Below the pieces are notes generated by a model. The model was not told the DNA's origin. It searched no databases and saw only the letters and a program-made list of their open reading frames with translations. A DNA stretch of 64,000 nucleotides from positions 1 to 64,000 of the forward strand of contig JAQTMZ010000013.1 in assembly GCA_028714075.1 (NCBI GenBank), read 5' to 3'. Each line of letters starts with the position of its first letter. The stretch's first letter is position 1. This document shows positions 28,006 through 36,823 of this stretch, one piece after another. The stretch comes from Gallionella sp. (lineage in GTDB: Bacteria > Pseudomonadota > Gammaproteobacteria > Burkholderiales > Gallionellaceae). Position numbers and translations under genes: made by a program.

Positions 28006-28380
28006 ATGGCGTCAATCCCGCGAAATAACTGCGGTTCAATAACAGAAAATATTTATTGCTTTTCGCATTTGCATGAATTATAGTTGCGTAAATTATAATT
28101 ACATAAATACAATTTATCATAAACAATTCGGTATCAATTTTTGCATGTGATATCACATAACAACCGGGCAAATAACCACTAATTCTGTATGAAAAGAACG
28201 TAATTCGGCTGTTTTGCATTGTCCTCGAGAGGTTTCTGTTTGGGGTGCAGTTGGAGGGGAGGTAGTTTTTGTTTTTGTTGTAAAGAGCGTGAAAAGCTTT
28301 ATATGTTTTGTGACTTATGGGTTTGAAGAGATTAATCAATATCAAACAGTGGTTTCAATTAATTTTAGGGGGTATAGATA
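28006..28380. promoter_or_regulatory. AT-rich nxrA upstream region
   Basis: This strongly AT-rich 375-bp leader precedes nxrA. It contains a 15-bp tandem pair at 28077-28106 (ATTATAGTTGCGTAA then ATTATAATTACATAA, 12 of 15 identical), a 14-bp perfect palindrome ATGTGATATCACAT at 28145-28158, and an FNR-like near match TTAAT-CAAT-ATCAA at 28332-28345. The nxrA ribosome site is GGGGG at about 28368. No single promoter can be assigned with confidence. Confidence 0.5.
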
Positions 28381-31300
28381 ATGAAGGATGTAATGAAAGA
28401 TATTGGCAGGCGCAGCTTTCTCAAGCTGTCTGCTACGGTTGGGCTCTTGGCAATGGGAAATAGGGCTTTTGCAGCGTCCTCATTTCTGAAGCCTGTTAAG
28501 GTGGACAACCCACTTAAGGCTTACCCAAACAGAGATTGGGAAAAGGTCTACAGGGATATGTACAAGGACGACAGCCATTTTGTATTTTTGTGCGTACCAA
28601 ACGACACACACAACTGCCTGCTCAAGGCGCACGTCAAGAATGACGTGGTTGTCCGCATCTCGCCATCCTATGGTTACGGCAATGCCGACGGCATGGACGG
28701 CACCAAGGCCAGCCACCGGTGGGATCCGCGTTGCTGCAACAAGGGCCTGGTATTGGCAAGACGGGTTTATTCCGACAGGCGGCCCAAGGGCGCAATGGTG
28801 CGGAAGGGATTCAAGGAATGGGCGGATGCAGGATATCCGCGGAATGACCCAATGGGTTTCCCGGAAAAGAAATACCTGCAACGCGGTAAAGATCCCTTTA
28901 TCAAGCTGCCTTGGGACGAGGCTTTCATGCTGGCGGCAAAGACCTTCCAGAATGTCGCCGCGACCTATTCCGGCGAGAGCGGCGCCAAGCTGCTGGAAAA
29001 GCAGGGCTACGACCATGACATGATCCATTCCATGCACGGTGCAGGCACCATGACCATGAAATTCCGCGGCGCAATGGCGCTGCTGGGCATCACACGGATA
29101 TTTGGCATAAAGAGAATGGCGAACATGATGGCCTTGTTGGACGCAAATGTCAGAAAAGTGGGACCGGATGAAGCGCAGGGCTCAAAAGCGCTGGACAGCT
29201 ATTCCTGGCACACCGACCTGGCACCGGGAACCCCGATGACCTCCGGCTTCCAGTGCATGGACTATGATCTTTCCACCATGGAACATGCCAAGGTGATCAT
29301 ACTGATGGGTACCAATCAGGTTGCCACCAAGATGCCGGATTTACACTGGATAAGCGAGGCTAGGCTGAAGGGTACGCATGTCGTTGACATTAGTATTGAT
29401 TACCATGCCACTTGCAACAAGGCGGACGATGTCGTCATCATCCGCCCGGGAACAGATCCTGCGTTTGCGCTTGGTCTGGCCCATGTGCTCATCAACGAGA
29501 AGTTGTACGACGAGAAATATCTGCTGGCCAATACCGATATGCCGTTGCTGGTCAGGACCGATACCTGGACCAACCTGAAGGCGGGGGATGTCATCGCGGG
29601 CTACCAGCAAGCCAAGCTTTCGCACCATATCAAGGTACTCGGGGATAAGGAACCCCTGCCGATGCCGGTAGCGTTCCAGGACACTCACATGGTCAGGGAA
29701 GGCCTGCGCAAGGAGTGGGGCGATGCGATGATATGGGACAAGAAAACCGATAAGGCCGTCCCGTTGTCGCGCGACAAGTGCGGCGCGCAATACACGAGCG
29801 CGGGAGTGGAGCCGGCGCTTAGCGGGGGGTTCTCGGTGAAATTGCTCAACGGGAAAACGGTCAAGGTTGTGCCGGTATTCCAGCTGATCAAGGAATATCT
29901 GGATGAGTACTCGCCGGACAACACGGCTACCCTTTGTGCCTGCCCGAAGGAAGCTGTTATTGATGTCGCACACTTGCTGGCGGCCAACCCGAGAAAGTCT
30001 ATCGTCGCCACCGGCGCCGGCAACAACCACTATTTCAACTCGCACCTGAAGGATCGCGCTCTTCTGCTGGTTGGCGCGCTGACCGACAACATCGGGCATA
30101 TCGGTGGCTGCATGTTCGGCAACTTCGTGGGCAACTATCCTGTTTCACTCTTCGGTGGATTGGGGCAATACCTTCTGGAAGATCCGTTCAACCCGCAACT
30201 GATCCCGCCGCAATTGAAAGACGTGAAGGATCGCAAGGTGGGCATGGCTAGCACCAAGCACTACGCTCATGACGAATCGGCCCACTTCTACAACAATGGC
30301 GACCGTCCGCTGAAAGTCGGCAACCGCATGCTCACCGACCCGGGTCACATGCCTTCGCCGACCAAGGTGATGTGTCAAACAAATTCCAACTCGTCTATCG
30401 GCAATTCGAAATGGCATTATGATCTGGTGATCAACAGCATGCCCAAGTGGGAAATGGTGATGTATAGCGACTGGAACTGGACCGGCGCCTGCGAGTATTC
30501 CGACATCGTCTGGGGTGTCGACAGCTGGATGGAGAACAAGCATACCGACATGTCCGCATCCTGCACCAACTCGTTCTTGTTTACTTTACCCGTTACGCCG
30601 ATGAAACGGGTCCATGACACCAAAGGTGACATGGAGGTGTATGCAGGAATAGCTAAGGCTCTGACCAAGGTTACCGGCGACAAGCGATTTGCCGATTACT
30701 TTCATTTTGTTGGTCCGGCGGGAACCGATGCATCCAAGGATAGCGAGGTTTATCTGCAACGGATTTTCAATGGCAGCAATGGTGCCAGGGGATACAATGT
30801 GGTCGAGGTAAGTGAATTGGCCAAAAAGGGCATTCCTAGGCTGATGATGAACCGCACCTATCCAAAGGTCAAAGGCTGGGAGCAGGTGCAGGAAGGCAAG
30901 CCATATGCCACGAAGACCGGCAGGCTGGAGTTCTATAAGGACGATGCCAGACTCATCGAGGCCGGTGAAAACCTGCCGGTGTACCGCGAGCCTGTCGATT
31001 CGACCCGGTTCGAGCCGAATGTCATCATCGGCAAGTCGCGCGCATTCGCTCTCATGGCGTCACCCGAGAGCTACGGTCTGGAAACCGATGGAAACAGCCT
31101 GCATATTGCCGAAAACCGGCAGGGAAGAAACGTGGTAATGACCACGGCGGAGTTGATGAAGACGCAGCATCCGCTCAAGTCGCAAGGGTATGATTTCTGT
31201 TTCAATACCCCCAAGTATCGCCACGGCGCGCATACCACGCCGATCGAGACCGACCTGATGACGCTGTGGTGGGGTCCGTTTGGCGATATCTACCGCCACG

Positions 31301-31902
31301 ACAAGAGAAAGCCATCGGCCGGTGAAGGTTTTGCCGATATCAACCCGATCGACGCCAAGAAATTTGGTGTCGACGAGGGCGACTATATCTGGATTGACGC
31401 CGACCCGGGAGACAGGCCTTACCGCAACTGGAAAGAAGGCACGGCGGAGTATGAGCTGTCTAGGTTCAAAGTCAGGGCAAGATACTATGGCGGCATCTCC
31501 CCCGGAACCATCCGGATGTACATGAATGCGTACGGAGCAACGTACGGTTCTGTAGAAGGGCAGAAGATCCGAGCCGATGGACTGGCCAAGAACCCGAGAA
31601 CCAACTATCAGGCGATGTACAGAACCGGAAGCCACCAGAGCTGCACGAGGGCATGGCTTGCGCCGACCCTGATGACCGACACCATGACGCACAAGTCGCA
31701 AATTGGGCAGTTAATCGTCAAGGGTCACGAGGCGGATGTTCACTGCGCGAATGGCGCCCCCAAGGAGGCATTCGTGAAGATAGCGTTGTGCGAGAAGGGC
31801 GGCATCAATGGCGGTCTGTGGCGAGTCGCTGCGCTTGGCTGGCGTCCTACCTATGAGAACGATGCGATGAAGAGGTACCTCAAGGGCGGGTTTGTCGGCT
31901 AA
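28381..31902 (+). CDS. nxrA: Nitrite oxidoreductase-like molybdopterin catalytic subunit NxrA
   Basis: This 1173-aa molybdo-bis-MGD enzyme belongs to the type II DMSO-reductase family. It has a Tat signal (GRRSFLK, residues 9-15, cut after AFA), so it acts in the periplasm. Cysteines at 71, 79 and 118/119 can supply the proximal [4Fe-4S] cluster. D279 in WHTDLAPG aligns with the Mo-ligand aspartate of NarG. The blocks THNCLLKAHVKN, RWDPRCCNKGL, KGFKEWADAG, TKMPDLHWISEARLKGT and IRPGTDPAFALGL closely follow NxrA of Nitrospira and Nitrotoga as I remember them. Family knowledge gives nitrite + H2O to nitrate with two electrons, reversibly. A nitrate, chlorate or selenate reductase of the same family is the alternative. 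Genes nxrB and nxrC follow; no TorD-type chaperone gene is adjacent. Confidence 0.85.
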   Translation: MKDVMKDIGRRSFLKLSATVGLLAMGNRAFAASSFLKPVKVDNPLKAYPNRDWEKVYRDMYKDDSHFVFLCVPNDTHNCLLKAHVKNDVVVRISPSYGYGNADGMDGTKASHRWDPRCCNKGLVLARRVYSDRRPKGAMVRKGFKEWADAGYPRNDPMGFPEKKYLQRGKDPFIKLPWDEAFMLAAKTFQNVAATYSGESGAKLLEKQGYDHDMIHSMHGAGTMTMKFRGAMALLGITRIFGIKRMANMMALLDANVRKVGPDEAQGSKALDSYSWHTDLAPGTPMTSGFQCMDYDLSTMEHAKVIILMGTNQVATKMPDLHWISEARLKGTHVVDISIDYHATCNKADDVVIIRPGTDPAFALGLAHVLINEKLYDEKYLLANTDMPLLVRTDTWTNLKAGDVIAGYQQAKLSHHIKVLGDKEPLPMPVAFQDTHMVREGLRKEWGDAMIWDKKTDKAVPLSRDKCGAQYTSAGVEPALSGGFSVKLLNGKTVKVVPVFQLIKEYLDEYSPDNTATLCACPKEAVIDVAHLLAANPRKSIVATGAGNNHYFNSHLKDRALLLVGALTDNIGHIGGCMFGNFVGNYPVSLFGGLGQYLLEDPFNPQLIPPQLKDVKDRKVGMASTKHYAHDESAHFYNNGDRPLKVGNRMLTDPGHMPSPTKVMCQTNSNSSIGNSKWHYDLVINSMPKWEMVMYSDWNWTGACEYSDIVWGVDSWMENKHTDMSASCTNSFLFTLPVTPMKRVHDTKGDMEVYAGIAKALTKVTGDKRFADYFHFVGPAGTDASKDSEVYLQRIFNGSNGARGYNVVEVSELAKKGIPRLMMNRTYPKVKGWEQVQEGKPYATKTGRLEFYKDDARLIEAGENLPVYREPVDSTRFEPNVIIGKSRAFALMASPESYGLETDGNSLHIAENRQGRNVVMTTAELMKTQHPLKSQGYDFCFNTPKYRHGAHTTPIETDLMTLWWGPFGDIYRHDKRKPSAGEGFADINPIDAKKFGVDEGDYIWIDADPGDRPYRNWKEGTAEYELSRFKVRARYYGGISPGTIRMYMNAYGATYGSVEGQKIRADGLAKNPRTNYQAMYRTGSHQSCTRAWLAPTLMTDTMTHKSQIGQLIVKGHEADVHCANGAPKEAFVKIALCEKGGINGGLWRVAALGWRPTYENDAMKRYLKGGFVG

Positions 31903-31915
31903 TTAAGACGTGTGG

Positions 31916-31952
31916 CCGTCGCCTTGAGCTTGAATTTTAATCAGGGCGACGG
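31916..31952 (+). other. Stem-loop in the nxrA-nxrB spacer
   Basis: CCGTCGCC (31916-31923) pairs with GGCGACGG (31945-31952) around a 21-nt loop. There is no T-run, so it is more likely an mRNA stability or processing hairpin than a terminator. Such elements can set different levels of operon proteins. Confidence 0.6.
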
Positions 31953-31990
31953 ACTTAAATCGAAATGATATTTGGAAAAGGGATTACATA

Positions 31991-33133
31991 ATGGCAACAG
32001 TTAAAAACTGGCAACTAGACAGGGAGATGGAATATCCCTACGAAGGCAACAGGCCAAAGCGGCAAATCACCATGTTCTTCGACTTGAACAAGTGCATTGC
32101 ATGCCAAACCTGCACCATGGCCTGCAAGACAACCTGGACTTCGGGCAAGGGACAGGAAGCGGTGTTCTGGAACAACGTGGAATCGAAGCCATACGGCTTC
32201 TATCCGCTGGCCTGGGACGTGAAGGTGCTCGATCTGCTGGGCTCTCAGCCTTGGTCCGGTTCTGTCTACAAAGGCAAGACCATATTCGAAGATGTTTCGT
32301 TCGATGAAAAGGTCAGGGGCTATCTCCCCGACGAAATGGACTATACCAGCCCGAACCTGGGCGAGGACGAGGCCAGCCAAATCCAGACCACCGAAGGCGA
32401 CTATATCAAGGGTCCGGTACACAAGAGCTGGGGATTCTACCTGCCGCGTATCTGCAACCATTGCACCTATCCGGGATGTCTCGCCGCTTGTCCCCGGAAA
32501 GCGATTTACAAGAGGCAGGATGACGGTATCGTTCTGATCGACCAGTCCAAGTGCCGCGGCTACCGTGAGTGCGTGAAGGCTTGCCCGTACAAGAAGGCGT
32601 TCTACAACAACACCACCCGTGTATCGGAGAAGTGCATCTCCTGCTATCCGAAGATCGAAGCGGGCGAAATGTCGCAGTGCGTGACCAACTGTATCGGCAG
32701 AATCCGTATTCAGGCTTTCAAGACAACTGATCTGACCAAGATCAGGAAGAATAATGTGGCTGATTTCCTGATTCATGTACGCAAGATCGCGCTGCCGCTG
32801 TATCCGCAATTTGGCACCGAGCCGAACAATTACTACATTCCGCCCATTCACGTCGATCCGGCCTATCTGACCCAGATGTTCGGCCCGGGCGTCGAGAATG
32901 CGATCAAGCAGTACCGGAATGCAGGCAAGGACAAGGAATTGCTCGCGGCATTGATTCTGTTCGGCAATACCGAGAAGATCAGCGACACATTCAAATATGA
33001 CGCAAAAACCGACGAAGCCGTTTCCTACGATGAGAAGGGAAAGGAAATTGTCAGGGTTCCGTGCACCGAGCCTATCTATATCAGGAAGGTCTTGAACGCG
33101 AAGTCCGGTGCCTTTCTTACTAACAATACGTAA
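31991..33133 (+). CDS. nxrB: Nitrite oxidoreductase-like iron-sulfur subunit NxrB
   Basis: This 380-aa electron-transfer subunit has four cysteine clusters: CIACQTCTMAC near residues 35-45, CNHCTYPGCLAACP near 155-168, CRGYRECVKACP near 188-199, and CISCYPKIEAGEMSQCVTNC near 216-235. The arrangement is that of the NarH/NxrB/DmsB-type beta subunits, carrying three [4Fe-4S] and one [3Fe-4S] or [4Fe-4S]. It has no signal peptide, consistent with export by hitch-hiking on the Tat signal of NxrA. It lies 88 bp after nxrA and 13 bp before nxrC, with an AAGGGA ribosome site. Confidence 0.88.
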   Translation: MATVKNWQLDREMEYPYEGNRPKRQITMFFDLNKCIACQTCTMACKTTWTSGKGQEAVFWNNVESKPYGFYPLAWDVKVLDLLGSQPWSGSVYKGKTIFEDVSFDEKVRGYLPDEMDYTSPNLGEDEASQIQTTEGDYIKGPVHKSWGFYLPRICNHCTYPGCLAACPRKAIYKRQDDGIVLIDQSKCRGYRECVKACPYKKAFYNNTTRVSEKCISCYPKIEAGEMSQCVTNCIGRIRIQAFKTTDLTKIRKNNVADFLIHVRKIALPLYPQFGTEPNNYYIPPIHVDPAYLTQMFGPGVENAIKQYRNAGKDKELLAALILFGNTEKISDTFKYDAKTDEAVSYDEKGKEIVRVPCTEPIYIRKVLNAKSGAFLTNNT

Positions 33134-33146
33134 GGGGGGAGCGATA

Positions 33147-34106
33147 ATGAAAAAGATATTTGTTGGAATAGCAGCACTGTGTTTGGCGGCTTCGTTTGCC
33201 TCTCCTGTCTTTGCCGACGACGATAAGATCGAAATCAGGTCAAAGGCAGTAACCGGCGCGGTACCGCTGGATCCGAACAGCCCTGTCTGGAAAGACGTGA
33301 AGCACCTGATGGTTGGAATGGTTCCGCAGAACTTGGTCGCACCGGGTTTGGCCGAAGGTTCGGTTTCCAACGTGAAGGTTAAGTCGGTTCACAACGGCAA
33401 GGAAATCGCGTATTTGCTGGAGTGGTATGACGCAACTGAAGACGACACGGAAACCATGATGGACAAGTTTTCCGATGCGGCTGCCTTGATGTTCCCGGTA
33501 AAGCAGAAGACGGAGCCGTCGTTCATGATGGGTGATGCGGACAATCCCGTCCAGATCCTTTATTGGAAAGCGGCTTGGCAGAAGGATATCGACAAGGGCT
33601 ACCAGGACGTGAGGGACGCATACCCCAACTATAACTACGACGCTTACCCGATGGTCGATACCATGACCGATGCAAAGGGTAACAAAATTGTAGTTAGGGA
33701 TAACGAAATCTACAAGCCAGTAGATCCGCAAGACCGCGCAATCAATACGCCGATAGGCAAGTATAGCGATGCTGCAAAGGGCTATTTGCCGGGCTTGGCG
33801 GTAAAGAACCCCAGATCCAAGATCGACAGGACAACGCCGGTTGAGGAACTGAATGCAGTGGGTTTCGGTACACTGACTACCCAGGCGGACAGCAAGGCCA
33901 ACGGCAAGGGTGTCAGGAGCTTCGGCTACTGGAAGGTGGTTATCACCCATCCGTTGAAGGCTGAATATACCGGCCAAGATGCGGACTTGACAGCAGGTGA
34001 CCACTTCATCACCGCTATCGCGATATGGGATGGTTCCAAGAAGAACCGCGCCGGGCGCAAGAACTTCTCGAACGGCGGCTGGATCTCGTTATACATGGAA
34101 AAATAG
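33147..34106 (+). CDS. nxrC: Nitrite oxidoreductase-like heme-b gamma subunit NxrC
   Basis: This 319-aa secreted protein has a Sec signal (MKKIFVGIAALCLAASFASPVFA) and an ethylbenzene-dehydrogenase-gamma-like heme-binding fold. The segment FMMGDADNPVQILYWKA carries the methionine region, and a C-terminal lysine-rich part is expected to carry the second heme ligand. In the family this subunit passes electrons to a periplasmic cytochrome. The start at 33147 was chosen for the signal peptide and the GGGGGGAG ribosome site; the frame extends upstream but would overlap nxrB. A strong terminator follows. There is no membrane NarI-like subunit, supporting a soluble periplasmic complex. Confidence 0.85.
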   Translation: MKKIFVGIAALCLAASFASPVFADDDKIEIRSKAVTGAVPLDPNSPVWKDVKHLMVGMVPQNLVAPGLAEGSVSNVKVKSVHNGKEIAYLLEWYDATEDDTETMMDKFSDAAALMFPVKQKTEPSFMMGDADNPVQILYWKAAWQKDIDKGYQDVRDAYPNYNYDAYPMVDTMTDAKGNKIVVRDNEIYKPVDPQDRAINTPIGKYSDAAKGYLPGLAVKNPRSKIDRTTPVEELNAVGFGTLTTQADSKANGKGVRSFGYWKVVITHPLKAEYTGQDADLTAGDHFITAIAIWDGSKKNRAGRKNFSNGGWISLYMEK

Positions 34107-34126
34107 CCGTATAGCATGAAATAAAG

Positions 34127-34160
34127 GGGGCGGCAAGAAATTGCCGCCCCTGTTGTTCTG
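34127..34160 (+). terminator. Terminator of the nxrABC operon
   Basis: The 10-bp GC-rich stem GGGGCGGCAA/TTGCCGCCCC with a GAAA tetraloop is followed by TGTTGTTCTGATTTTT. It ends the nxrABC transcript before the DUF2325 gene. Confidence 0.88.
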
Positions 34161-34331
34161 ATTTTTAGAAAGAGCGCTAGGTATTCAGCAAAATGTTGCA
34201 ATGGCTGATGTGGAGGTATTGAAACCGGAATATTGCGTTTGTGTAAAGTAGCCATCTGGAAACCATGCCAGTTTCTGGAATGGATATAAGCTGTCTTTAT
34301 TCACCATGCCGCAAGGATTGCAGAGGATTCC

Positions 34332-36158
34332 ATGTTAAATTTCACCCACACAATTTTACAAAGACCTATAAATAAAGCGCTTCCATATGCTGTATTTGAG
34401 CAGGATGGTTTGACCATACCCTCCCCCCGTTTTTTGCCGATGAGGCAGTCTGCTTTTAAAACATTATCCGGCGATACAAAACTAGCCAACTTGCTCGGCA
34501 ATGACGTAAGCAATATCTTATGCGCCGCATCCGAAGGCCGACCCTCAATGTTTTTTATGGATGTTGAATTTATCCATGAAATGGAAGCCATTAAAGCGTC
34601 TGCAAAAGAAAGTGGTGACAGAAGCTGTGAAGCGTTGGCTATTGCCTCGTTGACACTTTATAGACTTACCAAAAATAGAACTGCTTTTTCCAGCGCAATA
34701 AAAAAGTGGGCTGGCATGATTGATCGCGATGCAATCATGAGGAACCTCCCTTACATAAGAAAAACGAATGAGGATTTGGTATCTCATATTCATTCGATAT
34801 CACAATGGCGATCACTGAAACAAGGCCCTGAAGCAGTTAGAAAATTTGCTCAAAAACGGATTGATCTTGCTGAACGTATGAAAGCAATTATTCCCAAGGA
34901 AGCTTCTGCATGGGCAATATCGCAGATTACCAACGGGGACTTGAATTCATACTTGCCTGAAATTATAAAAACACGCAATCTTTATTATGTTGCCGCAGTA
35001 ATTTCAGATGGCAATATATTATTTCTGCCAGCACTTGCGGAAAAAATAGCACAGATGGACGACATGGAGTTATGGACGGAAGAGCATCTCATTAATGCAT
35101 TAATTGAGTTTAAAGAAATCCGCTCGCTTTTGACTGATGAATTATATCGTGTGATATTTTCTATCTATGCGACATCGGCAACATCATTATGGACGTTCAT
35201 TGACCAGCATGAACCAATTGAAAACTCTGTACCAAGCAAACTTGACCTGCTTCCCGGAGTAGTCAGCGTCGGCGATTGCGAGGATGACGAATGTCAGCAT
35301 GACCAGCAAATCTCTGGTAATTTTGATCTTGACTGGATGTTCTCAATGGTCGGTAGCGCTGTTTGCGAATCGAAGGCATGGGGAGAGTTTGCGCCTTTCA
35401 TCAAGACTATCTTCGACATGGACAGCGAAGCACGATTCAAGCTGCTGGGGGAAATGAGCAGTGCCAATGCTGTTGTATGGCGTGCCGGGCAAGAGTTGAT
35501 TGAAGAACTCCGCCTGAAAGAAATTACATTAAAAAATGCTCGCAAGGAGAAAAAACAGGCCGCGAAAGACATGGAACACGCCAAAGTGCAAATTGCAAAC
35601 TTGAACCGTCAAGTCGGCGAAATGCGTAAGGCTCGCACAAAACCTGGATCGAAGCCAGTTTCGGTAGACATGTCGCTATTTGAAGAAGAATTGAAACTGT
35701 CCAGAAAAACCAACGATCAGGTGCGTGACGAGCTTGGTAAAAAAGAAGCCGAGCTAAAGCAGGTTTACGAGTTGCTTGACTCCGTGTTGTCATCACAGCA
35801 CGAAGATGGCAGTCATGTACCCGTCAAACTATCACCATCTGAATTGATCGAAAAACGCGGCATCGTGATAGGGGGGCATTACACCCTTATTGCGAAACTG
35901 AGAAAGGAACTTACGAACTGCCAATTCTATTCGCCAGACGCGAAATCACTTGATGACGATGCCGTCAGGAATTGCGAATATATACTGTTCTTCACCGGAT
36001 ACGTAAATCACTGCCTGACCGGTCATGCACTGCGTTTGTCGCGCTTATACAACATTCCCTGCGGCTACACGCATAGAACAAATGTGACACTTGTTTTGAA
36101 TGACATTGAGGCGATATTTGCTGGGAGTGTTTTATCCCCAGTGGCTGCAGTCTGTTAG
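34332..36158 (+). CDS. DUF2325 domain protein with coiled coil
   Basis: This 608-aa protein has a C-terminal DUF2325 domain (about residues 515-600: RGIVIGGHYTLIAKLRKEL, then YILFFTGYVNHCLTGHALRLSRLYNIPCGYTHRTN). A charged coiled coil (about 385-480) precedes it, and the first 380 residues form a helical region I cannot assign. DUF2325 proteins are of unknown function and often occur on mobile elements. It sits after the nxr terminator, so it is probably transcribed separately. It is the only other gene between the two MarR repeats. Codon use is more AT-rich than in the nxr genes. Confidence 0.7.
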   Translation: MLNFTHTILQRPINKALPYAVFEQDGLTIPSPRFLPMRQSAFKTLSGDTKLANLLGNDVSNILCAASEGRPSMFFMDVEFIHEMEAIKASAKESGDRSCEALAIASLTLYRLTKNRTAFSSAIKKWAGMIDRDAIMRNLPYIRKTNEDLVSHIHSISQWRSLKQGPEAVRKFAQKRIDLAERMKAIIPKEASAWAISQITNGDLNSYLPEIIKTRNLYYVAAVISDGNILFLPALAEKIAQMDDMELWTEEHLINALIEFKEIRSLLTDELYRVIFSIYATSATSLWTFIDQHEPIENSVPSKLDLLPGVVSVGDCEDDECQHDQQISGNFDLDWMFSMVGSAVCESKAWGEFAPFIKTIFDMDSEARFKLLGEMSSANAVVWRAGQELIEELRLKEITLKNARKEKKQAAKDMEHAKVQIANLNRQVGEMRKARTKPGSKPVSVDMSLFEEELKLSRKTNDQVRDELGKKEAELKQVYELLDSVLSSQHEDGSHVPVKLSPSELIEKRGIVIGGHYTLIAKLRKELTNCQFYSPDAKSLDDDAVRNCEYILFFTGYVNHCLTGHALRLSRLYNIPCGYTHRTNVTLVLNDIEAIFAGSVLSPVAAVC

Positions 36159-36261
36159 GTAGTTAGTCTTGCTGTGTTATTACATACCTATCCCCACCAC
36201 AGCAAAGGCATCGCTGAAGAGAGGTGGTTCCGCCTAGTATTTCTTAAGTGGAAGCCTTGCT

Positions 36262-36441
36262 ATTAACATCTGAGCTGTTTTTTGCAGAACAGGCGGGTTT
36301 TCGAAGTAGAACTCTCCGGCGTTTTGTCGTTAAACGAAGAATGCTGCCTTTTCTGGTTGTAGAGCCTGAAGTATTTCTCCAAGCCTTTCTTCGCATCGCT
36401 CACGCAGTTGTAGGCGGTATAGGTAAACCTCTTCGTATTTG
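36262..36441 (-). mobile_element. IS3-family OrfB C-terminal remnant
   Basis: On the minus strand, KYEEVYLY continues after a one-base frameshift as CVSDAKKGLEKYFRLYNQKR, then QHSSFNDKTPE. This is the C-terminal part of an IS3-type integrase (rve) domain. The 5' part is absent. The remnant fills most of the 309-bp gap between the DUF2325 gene and the right MarR repeat and differs from the IS3 piece on the left side. Confidence 0.75.
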
Positions 36442-36467
36442 ACGCTGTGCTAGACGTTCTGTGAATA

Positions 36468-36823
36468 TGTTGTTCGCCAGCAGCTGCAATGTGCTGCCAA
36501 TAGCAGAACTTGAAGTCCTGACTTCAGCTACAAATCCGACAAAGGCCTATCGGCAAGCTTATCGTCGCGAAGACGTAATTGCCCAATTACCTCAAGTAAC
36601 GAATTATCCAAAACGAGTAATGCCGATACAGGCAATGCTTGCAAAGCCTCGGGTAATATACCTTCCGCTGGGCCGGGTGCGTTTTTTAACAGCTTTAAAG
36701 CTTCTTCACTGACTTCCAATCCAACTCGCCGTTGATCTTCTTTGCTGCGCTCTTTGTTTATCAAGCCGCGAGCCACAAGCTTCTCAACCAGCTGGCTTCC
36801 GGTGGACTGGTGTATAGATAATT
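36468..36823. repeat. Right copy of the direct repeat flanking the nxr block
   Basis: This is the partner of 26817-27172 (about five mismatches in 356 bp, same orientation). Recombination between the copies would release a 9,651-bp circle carrying nxrABC and the DUF2325 gene. Confidence 0.93.

Noticed and set aside
28145-28158. CRP site upstream of nxrA
   Set aside because: The palindrome TGTGA-TA-TCACA has the right half sites but only a 2-bp spacer, not the 6 bp of CRP sites.
28381-34106. Respiratory nitrate reductase NarGHI
   Set aside because: The alpha subunit is Tat-exported, the third subunit is a secreted heme-b protein, and no membrane NarI or NarJ is encoded.
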